From NCBI RefSeq assembly GCF_024170005.1, contig NZ_JALJXJ010000019.1, positions 1 to 64,000 on the forward strand: a stretch of DNA of 64,000 nt, given 5' to 3'. This document shows positions 8,698 through 18,613 of this stretch, piece by piece. Under the pieces are notes generated by a model. The model ran no database searches. It was not told the DNA's origin and saw only the letters and a program-made list of their open reading frames with translations. The translations under genes and the position numbers were made by a program. Source of the stretch: Azospirillum lipoferum (GTDB lineage Bacteria; Pseudomonadota; Alphaproteobacteria; Azospirillales; Azospirillaceae). Each line of letters begins with the position of its first letter. Positions within the stretch are counted from its first letter, which is position 1.

Positions 8698-10257
8698 ATG
8701 CAGGCCTCCGATATCCATGCAGCGGCGCTAACCGACCTGATTGCCCGGCTGTGCGGTCCGGCCGGAACCGGCGAGTCCCTGAAGGCGATTTCGGATGGCT
8801 GCGAAGCCGCGAGGGCCGCCGGGCTGGGGCAGGATGCGGCGGCGATGGCAAGGCTGGACGGCGCCACCGCCGGTCTCGACCCCATCCTGCGGGAATCGGC
8901 GCTGGCCTGTGTGTCCGGCGACCTGCGCCGCTACCTGCACATCTTGACCATGCTGGACAATGTTCTGGATCTGGCGCCGCTGGAGGGGCTCAACCAGATC
9001 TACTGGTCGATGCAGCGCCAGCTGTTCCTGATGCGCATGGACTTGGGCTCGGTGCCCAACTTCGTCGCCGAGCATCTTTTCCCCTTCTATGAACGGCTCC
9101 TGCGGCAGATGGCAGCGCGGCTGGGGCTGGTGCCGGTCGCGAGGCCGGCAGACCAGCCCGACACCGGACGGGTGGTCATCGTCACCAACCAGTTCCTGTC
9201 CGCCGAACACCAGCCGTCGCGCGACCTGCTGTTGCTGGCGGTGCGATTGCAGCGCGATCTTGGGCGGACGGTGCTGGTGCTGAACACCAACATGATGCCG
9301 GACCGCTATTACAGCCCCTTCGTCCCGCCCTTCGCCGCCGCGGTCGAAGAGAGGCTGTCGGGGGAGCAGACGATCCGCTGCGGCGGCGAGCGGATTCGCA
9401 TGCTGTCCTCCACCATTCCCGGCATCACCGCCGGAAAGCTGACTGGCTTCCTGTCGGCGGTGGAGACGTTCGACCCCGATCTGGTGATCGCCTTCGGCGG
9501 TTCGGTGATCGTCGCCGACCTGCTGGAAAGTGCGCATCCGGTGATGTGCGTGCCAACCACCAGCGGGCAGACCGTCTCGCTCGCCGACATCGTATTGGAT
9601 TTCGGCGGCCACACGCCACCGGTGGGGAATAGCCGGCTGACGCAGTCCTGGCGCCCCTCCCGTTTCGGCCTGTCGCTGCGCCGCACTGGGGAGACCGCGA
9701 CGCGGGCGGAGTTCACCTTGCAGGAGGCGGAATTCGTCTGCGTCGTCGTCGGCAACCGGCTGGATGCGGAGACCGACGGTGCGTTCCTGACCCTGCTGGG
9801 CCGGATCCTGGACGCCATCCCGCAGGCGCTGGTGCTGTTCGCCGGCGGGGTGGAAAGCCTGCCCGGACGGCTGGCCGCCGACCGCCACGCCGGACGGCTG
9901 CGCAGCCTCGGCCATGTCGACCGCATGGAAGCGCTGATGTCGGTCTGCGACCTGTTCGTGAACCCGCGCCGCACCGGCGGCGGGGCCGGAGCGGCACAGG
10001 CGATGGCCGGCGGCGTGCCGGTGCTGTCCTTCGACGGCGGCGACGTCGCCAGCGTGGCCGGCCCGTCCTTCCTGGTCGCCGACGAGGCGGCCTTCGTCGC
10101 CCGCGCCGTCGCCCTGGCGGACGACCCCACCCTGCTGGCCGAGGCGCGGCAGGAAGCCCGCAGCCGCATCGCGACGGTGGAGCGGGAGGGCGCCGACAAC
10201 GGGCAGCTCTCCGCCTACATGGCCGAAGCGGTCAGCCTGTTCGCGAAGCGGAGGTAG
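8698..10257 (+). CDS. GT-B glycosyltransferase-like protein (paralogue of 37377-39011)
   Basis: 519 residues from the ATG at 8698; the open frame starts at 8581 with TTG, but the extra 39 residues look like random GC-rich sequence. An N-terminal helical region (~1-125) with a conserved QLFLMRMD block precedes a GT-B-like half beginning VIVTNQFLSAEHQPSRDLL and a C-terminal half with FVCVVVGNRLD, LRSLGHVDRMEALMSVCD and NPRRTGGGAGAAQAM, the last resembling the donor-sugar (nucleotide) site of GT-B enzymes. Clearly paralogous to the protein at 37377-39011 over its whole length. Four bases separate it from the next gene, also glycosyltransferase-like. Substrate unknown; annotated as a putative glycosyltransferase. 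Confidence 0.72.
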   Translation: MQASDIHAAALTDLIARLCGPAGTGESLKAISDGCEAARAAGLGQDAAAMARLDGATAGLDPILRESALACVSGDLRRYLHILTMLDNVLDLAPLEGLNQIYWSMQRQLFLMRMDLGSVPNFVAEHLFPFYERLLRQMAARLGLVPVARPADQPDTGRVVIVTNQFLSAEHQPSRDLLLLAVRLQRDLGRTVLVLNTNMMPDRYYSPFVPPFAAAVEERLSGEQTIRCGGERIRMLSSTIPGITAGKLTGFLSAVETFDPDLVIAFGGSVIVADLLESAHPVMCVPTTSGQTVSLADIVLDFGGHTPPVGNSRLTQSWRPSRFGLSLRRTGETATRAEFTLQEAEFVCVVVGNRLDAETDGAFLTLLGRILDAIPQALVLFAGGVESLPGRLAADRHAGRLRSLGHVDRMEALMSVCDLFVNPRRTGGGAGAAQAMAGGVPVLSFDGGDVASVAGPSFLVADEAAFVARAVALADDPTLLAEARQEARSRIATVEREGADNGQLSAYMAEAVSLFAKRR

Positions 10258-10261
10258 GATC

Positions 10262-11485
10262 ATGCGATTCCTCCTGTGCGGCCAGGGCACGTCGGAAATT
10301 CTGTGGTCGATCCAGGCGGCACTGGTCGATCTGGGCCACGAATCCGTGCTGGCGCTGCCCGACATCTCGCAGGATGTGATCGACCGCCGCATCGATGCCC
10401 TGTTCGTGCTGAACCTGTTCGAGATTCCCCGGCCGACGGTGGAGATGCTGCGCGCCTACGTCGCGCAGTACGGCGCCCGGCCCGCTGTCATCCACATCTG
10501 CCTGAAGAACCCGCTGGAGGAGATCGGTGCGGCCACCGAAGAGCAGATCCGGGATGCCGACCGCTGGATGGTCGACAACGACATTTCCATGTGGTGCATG
10601 TGCCAGGGTTCGGCGGAGCAGGCCGTCCGCCTGGGGCTGAGCCGGGTCTTCCACGAGCCGATGGGCGTCCATCGCTGGATCTGCACCGCCCCGGCTGCGG
10701 ACGGGTCGGTCGATCTGTACAAGCGCTGGATGGCACCGGACATGCCCGCGCTGCAACGCCGCCCCTACGCCGCGATGAAGGGGCCGTCGGATCCCGACGC
10801 CGAAGCATCGGTGCGGGACCGCTTCCTCTATGTGGGGCAGGGCTGGCCCGAGCATCTCGAAACAGGACGCGCGCCGGTTGCTCCGGCGATTCAACGCGAT
10901 GTGGAAACGGTCGCCGAGGCGATGAGGGAACGGCCGGCGCTGCACCGGGTTCAGGCGATGGATTCCTGCGGGCTGACCGGCCGGTCGGCGGATCCGGCCT
11001 GGACCCTGGAGTTCAACCGCGCCTTCACCATCGCCTTTGCGGTGGAGAACCGCCGCCGCTTCGCCACCACCTTGCGCCGCGGCCTGGGCGAGGGATTCTC
11101 GCTGTGGGGCAATGGCTGGAAGCGATTCGGCATCGACGCCGGTCCGGTCTCGCCGGCGCCGCGCAACGCCTATCCCACGGCGGCGGCCTGCCTGGATTTC
11201 GGCAGCCTCGCCTACGACACGGCGATCTTCCCGCGGACGCTGGAGATCGTCAAACGCGGCGGGCTGCTGGTCAGTTGGCGCCATGCCGACACCGCCCGGC
11301 TGTTCGCCCCGCACGAGAACGAGCTGACCTTTGCCAGTGAGGACGACGCCGTAAGCCTCCTCTCCGCACTCGCCGGGGACGCCGACCGCCGCGCGAGGCT
11401 GCGGTCGGCGCATCTGGAGCATTGCTTCGACGCGCTGGCGCTGACCGCCATCCTGCCGCGGGTCATCGGGCACGCCTGTCGCTGA
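10262..11485 (+). CDS. CgeB-like glycosyltransferase-family protein
   Basis: 407 residues, starting four bases after the preceding GT-like gene. The N-terminus (MRFLLCGQGTSEILWSI) is a Rossmann start; the C-terminal third carries the block FPRTLEIVKRGGLLVSWRH and a following acidic segment, typical of CgeB/DUF3880 and glycosyltransferase group 1 members, where this region holds the nucleotide-sugar. The middle contains a Trp/Cys-rich stretch (DNDISMWCMCQGSAEQ) I do not recognise. With its neighbours it probably contributes to glycosylation of a surface molecule; substrate unknown. Its stop codon is 6 bp from the convergent mfd gene. Confidence 0.68.
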   Translation: MRFLLCGQGTSEILWSIQAALVDLGHESVLALPDISQDVIDRRIDALFVLNLFEIPRPTVEMLRAYVAQYGARPAVIHICLKNPLEEIGAATEEQIRDADRWMVDNDISMWCMCQGSAEQAVRLGLSRVFHEPMGVHRWICTAPAADGSVDLYKRWMAPDMPALQRRPYAAMKGPSDPDAEASVRDRFLYVGQGWPEHLETGRAPVAPAIQRDVETVAEAMRERPALHRVQAMDSCGLTGRSADPAWTLEFNRAFTIAFAVENRRRFATTLRRGLGEGFSLWGNGWKRFGIDAGPVSPAPRNAYPTAAACLDFGSLAYDTAIFPRTLEIVKRGGLLVSWRHADTARLFAPHENELTFASEDDAVSLLSALAGDADRRARLRSAHLEHCFDALALTAILPRVIGHACR

Positions 11486-11491
11486 CGGGGC

Positions 11492-14400
11492 CTACCCTCG
11501 CTTTCGCCGCTGCGCCTTGCGGACGATCGCCTCGATGCAGTCGAGCACGCCCGCCGCGTTGGCGAGCCGGTCATCGGCGTCAGGCGCCTCCAGCGCGGCG
11601 GACAGCCGGTCGTCCTGGGCATGCAGGAAGCCTTCCGAGCGTTTCGCCAGCGTCGCCGCCCTGGCCGCGGCCCGCTCGCCCCGCAGGGTAACCGCCACGC
11701 CTGCCGGGCCACAGCCGAGCGCGGCGACGCCCAGCGCGCGACAGCGGCAGCGCAGCTCGGCGATGGCCAACAGCCGCTCCACGGGGTCCGGCAGCGGGCC
11801 GAAGCGGTCCTCCATCTCCTCGCGTAAGGCGTCCAGTTCGCCGGCCTCGAGGGTACGGGCGATGCGGCGGTGCAGGCCGATGCGCAGTTCCTCCTCAGGA
11901 ATGTAGGCGGACGGGATGCAGTGCGGCACCGCAACCGTCACCTCGGGATCCCAACGGTCGTCCGGCTGGCGGCGCAGCGCCCGCAGGGCGTCGGCCAGGA
12001 TACGCTGGTAGAGTTCAGTACCGACCGCCCGCAGATGGCCGCTCTGCTCTTCGCCCAGCAGGTCGCCGGCCCCACGCTGGTCGAGGTCGAGCATGCTCAG
12101 CACGAAGCCGCCGCCCAGGCTTTCGATCACCTCCAGCGAACCGAGCCGGCGGGCCGCCCGCTCCTCCAGCGGATGACCGGGGTCGGTCAGCAGGTAGGCG
12201 TAGCCCTGCACCGCGCCGCGCCCGACCCGGCCGCGCAGCTGATGTAGCTGGCCCAGCCCGAACAGGTCGGGACGGAACAGCAGCAGCGTGTTGGCGCGCG
12301 GAATGTCGATGCCGGATTCGATGATCGGCGTCGCCAGCAGGATGTCGCTCTCGCCATCGACGAATCCCATCACCGCATCGTCCAGCGCCGCCGTCCCCAA
12401 TCGGCCATGCGCCACCGCAATGCGGGCCGACGGTACCAGCCCGCGGATCCACTCTTCCAGCTCGCCCAGATCGGCGATGCGCGGGGTGACGCAGAAGGCC
12501 TGCCCGCCGCGCCCCAGTTCGCGCAGCAGGGCAGCGCGGGCGGTCGCAGGATCGCGCGGGGTGACGGCGGTGCGCACCGGCCGGCGGCGGGCCGGCGGCG
12601 TGTCGATGATGCTGAGACCGCGCAGGCCCGCGAGCGCGCCTTGCAGGGTGCGCGGGATCGGCGTGGCGCTGAGCGCCAGACTGTGGACGCCCTTGGTCCG
12701 CCGCTTTAGTGCCTGCTTCTGTGCCGCGCCGAAGCGCTGCTCCTCATCCACCACCATCAGGCCAAGACGCTGGAACCGGATGTCCTTGGACAGCAGGGCA
12801 TGGGTGCCGATGACGATGTCGACCGACCCGTTGGCCAGCCCGGCACGCACGCGGTCGGCCTCCGCCTTGCTCATGGCGCCGGTCAGCGGTTCCACCCCCA
12901 TGCCGAAACCGGCGAAGCGGCGGCGGAACACTTCCAGATGCTGGCGGGCGAGGACGGAGGTCGGGACCATCACCGCCACCTGATGGCCGGCGAAGGCGAC
13001 CGCCGCCGCCGCCCGCAGAGCCACCTCCGTCTTGCCATAGCCGACGTCGGCGCAGACCAGATGATCCATCGGATGGCCCTGGCGCATGGTGTCGAGCACG
13101 GACTGGATGGCGCGGCGCTGTCCTTCGGTCGGATCGAAGCCGAAACGCGCGCCGAAGCGGCGCATGCGGTCGGCCGGCGGGTCGATGACCGGCGCCACCT
13201 CCCGCGCGCGGCGGCGGGCCTCGCGCAAGATGCCCTTGGCGGTCTCGCCGATCTCCGCCTCCAGCGCGGCGCGACGCTCCAGCCAATGGGCATTCTTCAA
13301 ACTGTCGAGTTTTGCGCCGGTATCGGCGGAACCGTGGCGCCACAACCGGTCGAAGTCGGCGGTCGGAACCAGCAGCCGGTCGTCATGGGAATAGTCCAGA
13401 ACCAGGAAGTCGGCGGACGATTCCTCCCCGTCTCCGGACGTGATCGTCTCCAACCCGACCAGCCGGCCGATGCCGTAGTCGAGATGCACGACGAAGTCGC
13501 CGGTCGCCAGCTCCGACGGGGCCAGCGGCGGCCGGGCCTGCACCTCCCCACCACGCTCCTCCGCATGACGAGGCGCCACCAGCACGGTCACGCCATCGCA
13601 GGTGAAGCCCTCGGTCGTCCGCAACGCCAACACAGCGCAATCGCCCGCCGCCAGAAGCGGATCGGGCCATCGCTCCAGCCGGGATACCGGACGCCCCAAC
13701 ACCGATGACGCCCGCTCGGCCAGCCGATCGGCTTCGCCGGGGCGGGCAGCGAGCAGAACCGAACCGCCATTCTCAAGCACCATCGCAGCACGCCGCAGCA
13801 ACGTGCGCTCCGTGCGAACCGCCTCCATGGCTGAACCGCCGGTTATCTCCACCGTCAGCAGATCGCGGGCGGCGAATTTCTCCTCCAGCGCGTCGGCACC
13901 GATCAGGCGGCGTTCGAGCGCCGGAACCGGTAGAATGGAGGCGTCGTCGCGGTGGATACGGCGATCCAGACCAACTTCAGCCAGATCGTCAGCCCGCGCC
14001 TCGATGCGGTCGCGCGCACCGGCATCCAGCATGACCAGCGCATCCGGCAGCAGGTCCAGCAGCAGCGGGCAATCGTCGAAGGCATTGGGAAGCTGAAGGT
14101 CGAATCCGTAGGGGCGACGCCCTTCCTCCAGGTCCCGCCGCAACGCCTCCGGCATCGCATAACCGAGCGCAGCAAGGTTCGCGGTCAGGCGGTCGAGCAT
14201 CTCCGGCCCGACGATCAGGTCGGTGACTGGACCCAGGGTAAGCTCGTCGATCGACTCCACCGAGCGCTGGGACACCGGATCGTAAAGGCGCAGATCGCGC
14301 ACCACCCCATCGGCGATGTCACAACGGACCGGGCGGTCGCAGTGGCCGGGAAAGACCTCCACCACGGCGCCACGGATCGCCACCTCGCCGGGTTCGTCCA

Positions 14401-14899
14401 CCCGGTCATCCAGCACATAGCCGGTGCGGGCGAACCAATCACGCCATGCCGCCTCGTCATAGGTCATGCCCCGGGTCAGGCGGAACTGCCCGCCAGCCCA
14501 GGCCCGCGGCGGCGGCAGCCTCTGCAAAGCCAGATCGGCCGAAGCCACCACCAGCCGCCCGCCCACAGACTCGTTCCTATCGGCAAGCCGCATCAGGCCG
14601 GCGGCGCGGCGTCCCAGCACGGCACGCGACGGCGCGGCACGGTCGCCCGCCGCCGTCTCGTCGATCGGCAGCAGGACAACGTCGATGTCCGGGAACAGGT
14701 CGCTTGCCAGCCGCGCCAGCCGGGTGGCACGCGCTTCGCTGCGGGCAAGCAGCAGAACGCCGCCCGGCCGGCCGGCGAATGCCGTCAGCCGGACGGCAAG
14801 CTCGCCCTCGCTCTGAGCGGAGAGGATGGAAGGAGACGACGCCGGGGCTGGCGGCGGCATGTCGGGGGACGGTTCAACGACGGGCATTCCGTCAGGCAT
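11492..14899 (-). CDS. mfd: Transcription-repair coupling factor Mfd (divergent type)
   Basis: Mfd is an ATP-driven DNA translocase that removes RNA polymerase stalled at lesions and recruits UvrA. The 1135-residue product has the full order: UvrB-like N-terminal region, CarD-like RNA polymerase interaction domain (GDFVVHLDYGIGRLVGL, ~470), helicase motor with Walker A DVGYGKTEVALRAA (~615), DEEQ box (VVDEEQRFG, ~715), LALSATPIPRTLQGAL and LHQLRGRVGRG (~885), and a C-terminal TRCF domain. The ATG at 14899 is chosen because GGAG lies 9 bp before it; the frame extends to a GTG at 14929. Length matches E. coli Mfd (1148). Several motifs differ from the alphaproteobacterial wording I know, so a second, divergent copy is possible. 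Confidence 0.85.
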   Translation of the reverse strand: MPDGMPVVEPSPDMPPPAPASSPSILSAQSEGELAVRLTAFAGRPGGVLLLARSEARATRLARLASDLFPDIDVVLLPIDETAAGDRAAPSRAVLGRRAAGLMRLADRNESVGGRLVVASADLALQRLPPPRAWAGGQFRLTRGMTYDEAAWRDWFARTGYVLDDRVDEPGEVAIRGAVVEVFPGHCDRPVRCDIADGVVRDLRLYDPVSQRSVESIDELTLGPVTDLIVGPEMLDRLTANLAALGYAMPEALRRDLEEGRRPYGFDLQLPNAFDDCPLLLDLLPDALVMLDAGARDRIEARADDLAEVGLDRRIHRDDASILPVPALERRLIGADALEEKFAARDLLTVEITGGSAMEAVRTERTLLRRAAMVLENGGSVLLAARPGEADRLAERASSVLGRPVSRLERWPDPLLAAGDCAVLALRTTEGFTCDGVTVLVAPRHAEERGGEVQARPPLAPSELATGDFVVHLDYGIGRLVGLETITSGDGEESSADFLVLDYSHDDRLLVPTADFDRLWRHGSADTGAKLDSLKNAHWLERRAALEAEIGETAKGILREARRRAREVAPVIDPPADRMRRFGARFGFDPTEGQRRAIQSVLDTMRQGHPMDHLVCADVGYGKTEVALRAAAAVAFAGHQVAVMVPTSVLARQHLEVFRRRFAGFGMGVEPLTGAMSKAEADRVRAGLANGSVDIVIGTHALLSKDIRFQRLGLMVVDEEQRFGAAQKQALKRRTKGVHSLALSATPIPRTLQGALAGLRGLSIIDTPPARRRPVRTAVTPRDPATARAALLRELGRGGQAFCVTPRIADLGELEEWIRGLVPSARIAVAHGRLGTAALDDAVMGFVDGESDILLATPIIESGIDIPRANTLLLFRPDLFGLGQLHQLRGRVGRGAVQGYAYLLTDPGHPLEERAARRLGSLEVIESLGGGFVLSMLDLDQRGAGDLLGEEQSGHLRAVGTELYQRILADALRALRRQPDDRWDPEVTVAVPHCIPSAYIPEEELRIGLHRRIARTLEAGELDALREEMEDRFGPLPDPVERLLAIAELRCRCRALGVAALGCGPAGVAVTLRGERAAARAATLAKRSEGFLHAQDDRLSAALEAPDADDRLANAAGVLDCIEAIVRKAQRRKRG

Positions 14900-15023
14900 A
14901 TGGGCAGGCTCCGCTCTATCGCACTGCACGCTCCCCGGAAGGAGGGACGCCAGGGTCGCAGAAGCTCAACACCGCCGGGTCCCCCGCGGTTGCCTACCCT
15001 TCAGTCCAACGGAACCTTCCGGA

Positions 15024-15818
15024 TCAGTGCAGCACCAGCCAGCCGACCAGAACCGCCAGGAAGGCGCCGACCGTCGATCCCAACATGGTCAGCAGCGGCG
15101 ACCAGCCCGCTCCACCGGACTTTTCGGCAGAGGCACTGTCCAGTCCCCGCAGGCTCTGGTCCATCCGCATCAGGAACACCTCCAGCCCACCGACCCGCTC
15201 TGTCAGCTCGTGCAGGGATTCGGCCAGGGCGTCGGACCGTTCGCCTTGTGCCGTTTCCAGACGGGAGGCATCGGTGCGCAGGGCCGCCACCCCCTCCCCC
15301 GCATCGCGCAGCAGGCGCCCGATGGTCTGCTGGGCGGCGGCAAGCTGGCGCTGGTCGCGGCGCAGCGCATCGACCCGCTCGCCGATCCGTTGCAGATGCG
15401 GCCCCAGCAGCCGGTCGAGCCGCTGGTCCTCCGGGTTGGGCTGGACGAAGGTCGCCGTCTCGCCGGTGGAAGGCGACCGCACCACCGCCACCACCCGTGA
15501 CGGATCGGCCCCGTCCGGCAGGATCACCTCCGCCTCGAAGGCATGGGCGCCGTCGCCGATGCCGCCGCCCGCCAGATCGGGCCGTAGCCGGTCGGCCGCC
15601 ACCCGCGCCAGGGTTTCCGGCGGCCCGCCGTCGCGCTCCAGCCGCAACTCCACCTCCAGCCGGTCGGCCGGATGGTTGCCATCCCAGGCCCAACCGAAGA
15701 CGCGGCCCCCCTGCAAGGCGTCGATATGGCCGACGATGGCGGCTGCCTGCGGGGCGTCGAGGGGATCGGCCACGGGGGTGGAGTCGCGAAGCTCGACGAT
15801 CTTGGCGGTGGCGGACAT
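15024..15818 (-). CDS. Tail-anchored coiled-coil protein with GW module
   Basis: 264 residues. N-terminal ~30-110: a module GHIDALQGGRVFGWAWDG followed by a short beta-rich segment and ADRLRPDLAGGGIGDGAHAF, a pattern found in alphaproteobacterial glycan proteins and echoed in the two large GT2-type proteins nearby. Residues ~125-225 are heptad-like, rich in Leu, Arg, Gln and Glu, probably coiled coil. The C-terminus is a single membrane helix (TMLGSTVGAFLAVLVGWLVLH), suggesting a tail anchor. It precedes the glycan locus in sequence but is transcribed last, 42 bp after the pyruvyl transferase gene. Likely structural or regulatory in surface polysaccharide assembly; function unproven. Confidence 0.7.
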   Translation of the reverse strand: MSATAKIVELRDSTPVADPLDAPQAAAIVGHIDALQGGRVFGWAWDGNHPADRLEVELRLERDGGPPETLARVAADRLRPDLAGGGIGDGAHAFEAEVILPDGADPSRVVAVVRSPSTGETATFVQPNPEDQRLDRLLGPHLQRIGERVDALRRDQRQLAAAQQTIGRLLRDAGEGVAALRTDASRLETAQGERSDALAESLHELTERVGGLEVFLMRMDQSLRGLDSASAEKSGGAGWSPLLTMLGSTVGAFLAVLVGWLVLH

Positions 15819-15860
15819 GGGGCCGGTTTCCGGTTATTGGACTGGAGAGGGAACTTGCGC

Positions 15861-17048
15861 TTACGCGGCCTTGCGCTCGGTGCTGCGGCGCAGGGTGTGG
15901 CTGGGCATGCGGTGGGGGACGTAGTTCTCGTCCAGGAACTCCCGCATGTCGCGATAACGCTGGTAGTAGGTGCGGTTGAACTTCTCGAACAGGCTCTGGT
16001 CCCAATATTCCTCAAGGACGAAAGGCTTGTCCGAATAGACGTTGTAGCAGGGGATCGCAAAGGTCTCCGCGAATTCCGCCGTGCGGCTGTCATAGCTGAA
16101 ATAAACCGACGGCGTGGCGTTCGACAGGGCCATCAGGTTGCCGTGCAGGCGATAGCCCAGCACGAGGTCCTTCGACCGCACGAGGTTCTCGTAATCGGCG
16201 ACGACGTCTGAATACCACAGCCGCTCGCGGTACAGCGCGTCCATCTCGTCGTCGAAATACCACTGCTTCAGCCAGGCGCTGTCATGCAGGTGCGCCCAGG
16301 CTTCCGCCTTCTGCTCCTCGGTGCCCCACAGCAGCTTCTTCTCTTCCACCTCGCCCTGCATCATCAGGACGGTGTCGAAGCGGCGGGAGATGTCCTTCAC
16401 GAAGTCGCGGTGGCGCTCCAGATATTTGCGCACGTCCGGCGAATAATGCTTGGAAACCTCGCGGCGCATGGTGATGCCGACCTTGCGGACGCTGTCGAGC
16501 GCCGGCAGGTCGATGCGCAGTTCCGGGTCGCGGTTGCGGAAGGCGGTCGGGCAGCCGACGATGCGGGTGTTCTTGATACCCAGATCCCACAGCACTTCGG
16601 CGGTGTAGGTGCCGCGCACGCCGAGCGTCGTCGACTTGTCGGCGATCATCCGCCAGATGCGCTTGCTTTCCTCGGTCAGCGTCAGCTTGCCGGTGGCCGG
16701 CGCCTGGGCGCCGACGCCGAAGGCGATGACGGGGATGCGCAGCTTCGCCAGCACCTGGATGGTCGCCGCCGGCCAGTCCATCGAATCGTGGATGTAGTTG
16801 CTGCCGCGCAGGAAGACATAATCATATTCCGCGTTGATCCGGTCGACGACCTCCTGCCGGAACTCGCGAATCTCCAGCACATCCAGCTTGTCATAGGTCA
16901 GCAGCTTCAACGAGGAGTCGAAGACGAAGGCGTCGCCAATGTTGTGGTAGTGGTTGATGCTGCGCTGAATGTCCTGGTAGCTGTACCAACGCACGCAGTC
17001 GTGATCATAGACTTCGCCCGACGGAATCATGACGAGGATGTTGGCCAC
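15861..17048 (-). CDS. Polysaccharide pyruvyl transferase family protein
   Basis: 395 residues with a GTG start preceded by GGGAG. Enzymes of this family transfer pyruvate from phosphoenolpyruvate to sugar residues of exopolysaccharide or cell-wall glycans as a ketal. Supporting sequence: NIGDAFVF near the N-terminus, VFLRGSNYIHDS (~80), VIAFGVGAQAP (~105), TLGVRGTYTAEVL (~140), and the C-terminal signature LVLGYRLHGNLMALSNATPSV (~305) followed by YDSRTAEFAETF. The position inside a glycosyltransferase cluster fits. The acceptor sugar cannot be predicted. Confidence 0.82.
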   Translation of the reverse strand: MANILVMIPSGEVYDHDCVRWYSYQDIQRSINHYHNIGDAFVFDSSLKLLTYDKLDVLEIREFRQEVVDRINAEYDYVFLRGSNYIHDSMDWPAATIQVLAKLRIPVIAFGVGAQAPATGKLTLTEESKRIWRMIADKSTTLGVRGTYTAEVLWDLGIKNTRIVGCPTAFRNRDPELRIDLPALDSVRKVGITMRREVSKHYSPDVRKYLERHRDFVKDISRRFDTVLMMQGEVEEKKLLWGTEEQKAEAWAHLHDSAWLKQWYFDDEMDALYRERLWYSDVVADYENLVRSKDLVLGYRLHGNLMALSNATPSVYFSYDSRTAEFAETFAIPCYNVYSDKPFVLEEYWDQSLFEKFNRTYYQRYRDMREFLDENYVPHRMPSHTLRRSTERKAA

Positions 17049-17244
17049 GGCGGCACTCCCTGAGTTTTAGGGCGATAGTGACGGGTATTCCCGGACCAGT
17101 GCCGGGACAATTCGAATATGCACACAGGATTTACAGGAAAGTTCCCGTGATTTTCTTTTCAACTCTACCAAACATGCCGGCAATTTCTAGATTGAAATTT
17201 ACTGCATATTTGAAAATATCACAGAAACTTCCGATTTTTCCTTA

Positions 17245-18558
17245 TCACGACCGCTGCGCCACCGCCCGTTCCGGGATGGAGACTGCGGCTCCGCCAGCGG
17301 CCAGGAGGGCGTCGAACACCTCCGCGTGCTGGCGGGCGCATTCGGCACGGTCGATCGGACGGCGGATGCGCAGGCGCAGGCGGTCCCACAAATCGGGCGT
17401 GGTCAGCGCCTCCGTCATTCGGTCGACCAGATCCTCGACGCTGCCGTTGCGGAAATGCAAGCCGTCGACGCCATGCGTCACCTTCTCCGCCATGCCGCCG
17501 ATGTTGCTGGCGATGATCGGGCGGCCGTGCAGGAAGGCCTCCTGGATGACGACGGGGGAGTTCTCCCACCAGATCGACGGGATGATCATCCAGTCGACGT
17601 CCTTCATCAGGCCCGGCAACTCGGCGGACCGGTAGCTGCCGTAGAAGCGCACCCGGTCGCCGGCTTTCTCCACCGCGTCGTTGAAGCGCTTCTGATAGGC
17701 CTCCGGCTGACGTTCCAGATTGCCGCCGAAGATCATCAGCGCGCCGTCCTCGCCCCAGGCCTTGTCGGAGATGCGCGACACCGCCTCCACCAGCAGATGG
17801 GCGCCCTTGAACTCGGTCAGCTGGCCGAAGAAGGCGAAGCGGTTGCGCTTGCCGCCACGGGTGACCGGGCGCGGCGGGGCGATGCCTTCGATGGTCAGGC
17901 CGTTTTCGATCATGCGGAACTTCTCTCGCGGCAGCCCCCAGTCGACATAGCGGTCGATCAGGAAGTTCGACGGGCTGACATAGAAGTCCGCCTGCTCCAG
18001 AAAGGTCTTCAGGAACAGCTCGCGCTTGAAGAACTCCGCCTCGCCGATGTGCGGGAAGCAGCCGGCGCAGTCGGCCGGGCTGGCGCGGTAGCACAGCGTG
18101 TTGCGGGTGGTCTTCACCATCTGGCCGTGGTGGTGACAGATCGACAGATATTCGTGCAGCGTCACCACGATGGGAACGCGCGGCAACGCCTGACGCACCG
18201 CCTGGATCGTCTCGATCCCCAGCCCCAGGAAATGATGGAAGTTCACCACGTCCGGTTGGAGGTCGCGGACGTAGCGGACGAAGTCCTTCTCCAGCCCCGG
18301 CAGATTGCGGTTGGACAGGCGGAAATGGTCGTAGTCGTTGGCATAATACAGAACCTCCCGCTCCTTCTGGCGCAGAGCCATCAGGGCGGAGCCGCGATGC
18401 TGGGCGATGGGCGGCGCCACGCGGGCCAGATAGTGGCTTTCCCAGCCCGGCAGGTCGTGCAGACCGTTGTGCAGGTTGTAGGAGGCGACCTCCCCCCCGC
18501 CCAGCGAGAAGGAGGGGTGGCCATGGCTGATGATCAGCGCGCGCTTGGTCTTGCTCAT
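17245..18558 (-). CDS. Glycosyltransferase family 4 protein
   Basis: 437 residues from the ATG at 18558 (MSKTKRALIISHGHPSFSLGG); the frame is open 17 codons further but without a plausible start. GT-B fold: the N-terminal half binds the acceptor (GGGEVASYNLHNGL), a conserved LHEYLSICHHHGQM block follows, then a Cys pair (CAGCFP), and the C-terminal half has RFAFFGQLTEFKGAHLLVEA and the donor-site SIWWENSPVVIQEAF with the E-x7-E spacing of GT4 enzymes. Paralogous to the protein at 20806-22194. Separated from the next gene upstream by 55 bp, so probably the same transcript. Sugar specificity unknown. Confidence 0.85.
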   Translation of the reverse strand: MSKTKRALIISHGHPSFSLGGGEVASYNLHNGLHDLPGWESHYLARVAPPIAQHRGSALMALRQKEREVLYYANDYDHFRLSNRNLPGLEKDFVRYVRDLQPDVVNFHHFLGLGIETIQAVRQALPRVPIVVTLHEYLSICHHHGQMVKTTRNTLCYRASPADCAGCFPHIGEAEFFKRELFLKTFLEQADFYVSPSNFLIDRYVDWGLPREKFRMIENGLTIEGIAPPRPVTRGGKRNRFAFFGQLTEFKGAHLLVEAVSRISDKAWGEDGALMIFGGNLERQPEAYQKRFNDAVEKAGDRVRFYGSYRSAELPGLMKDVDWMIIPSIWWENSPVVIQEAFLHGRPIIASNIGGMAEKVTHGVDGLHFRNGSVEDLVDRMTEALTTPDLWDRLRLRIRRPIDRAECARQHAEVFDALLAAGGAAVSIPERAVAQRS

Positions 18559-18613
18559 CGGGTGACCGTTTGTCCAAGTCGAAGGGGGTGAGAAACCGGG
18601 TGGGGGCAAAACC

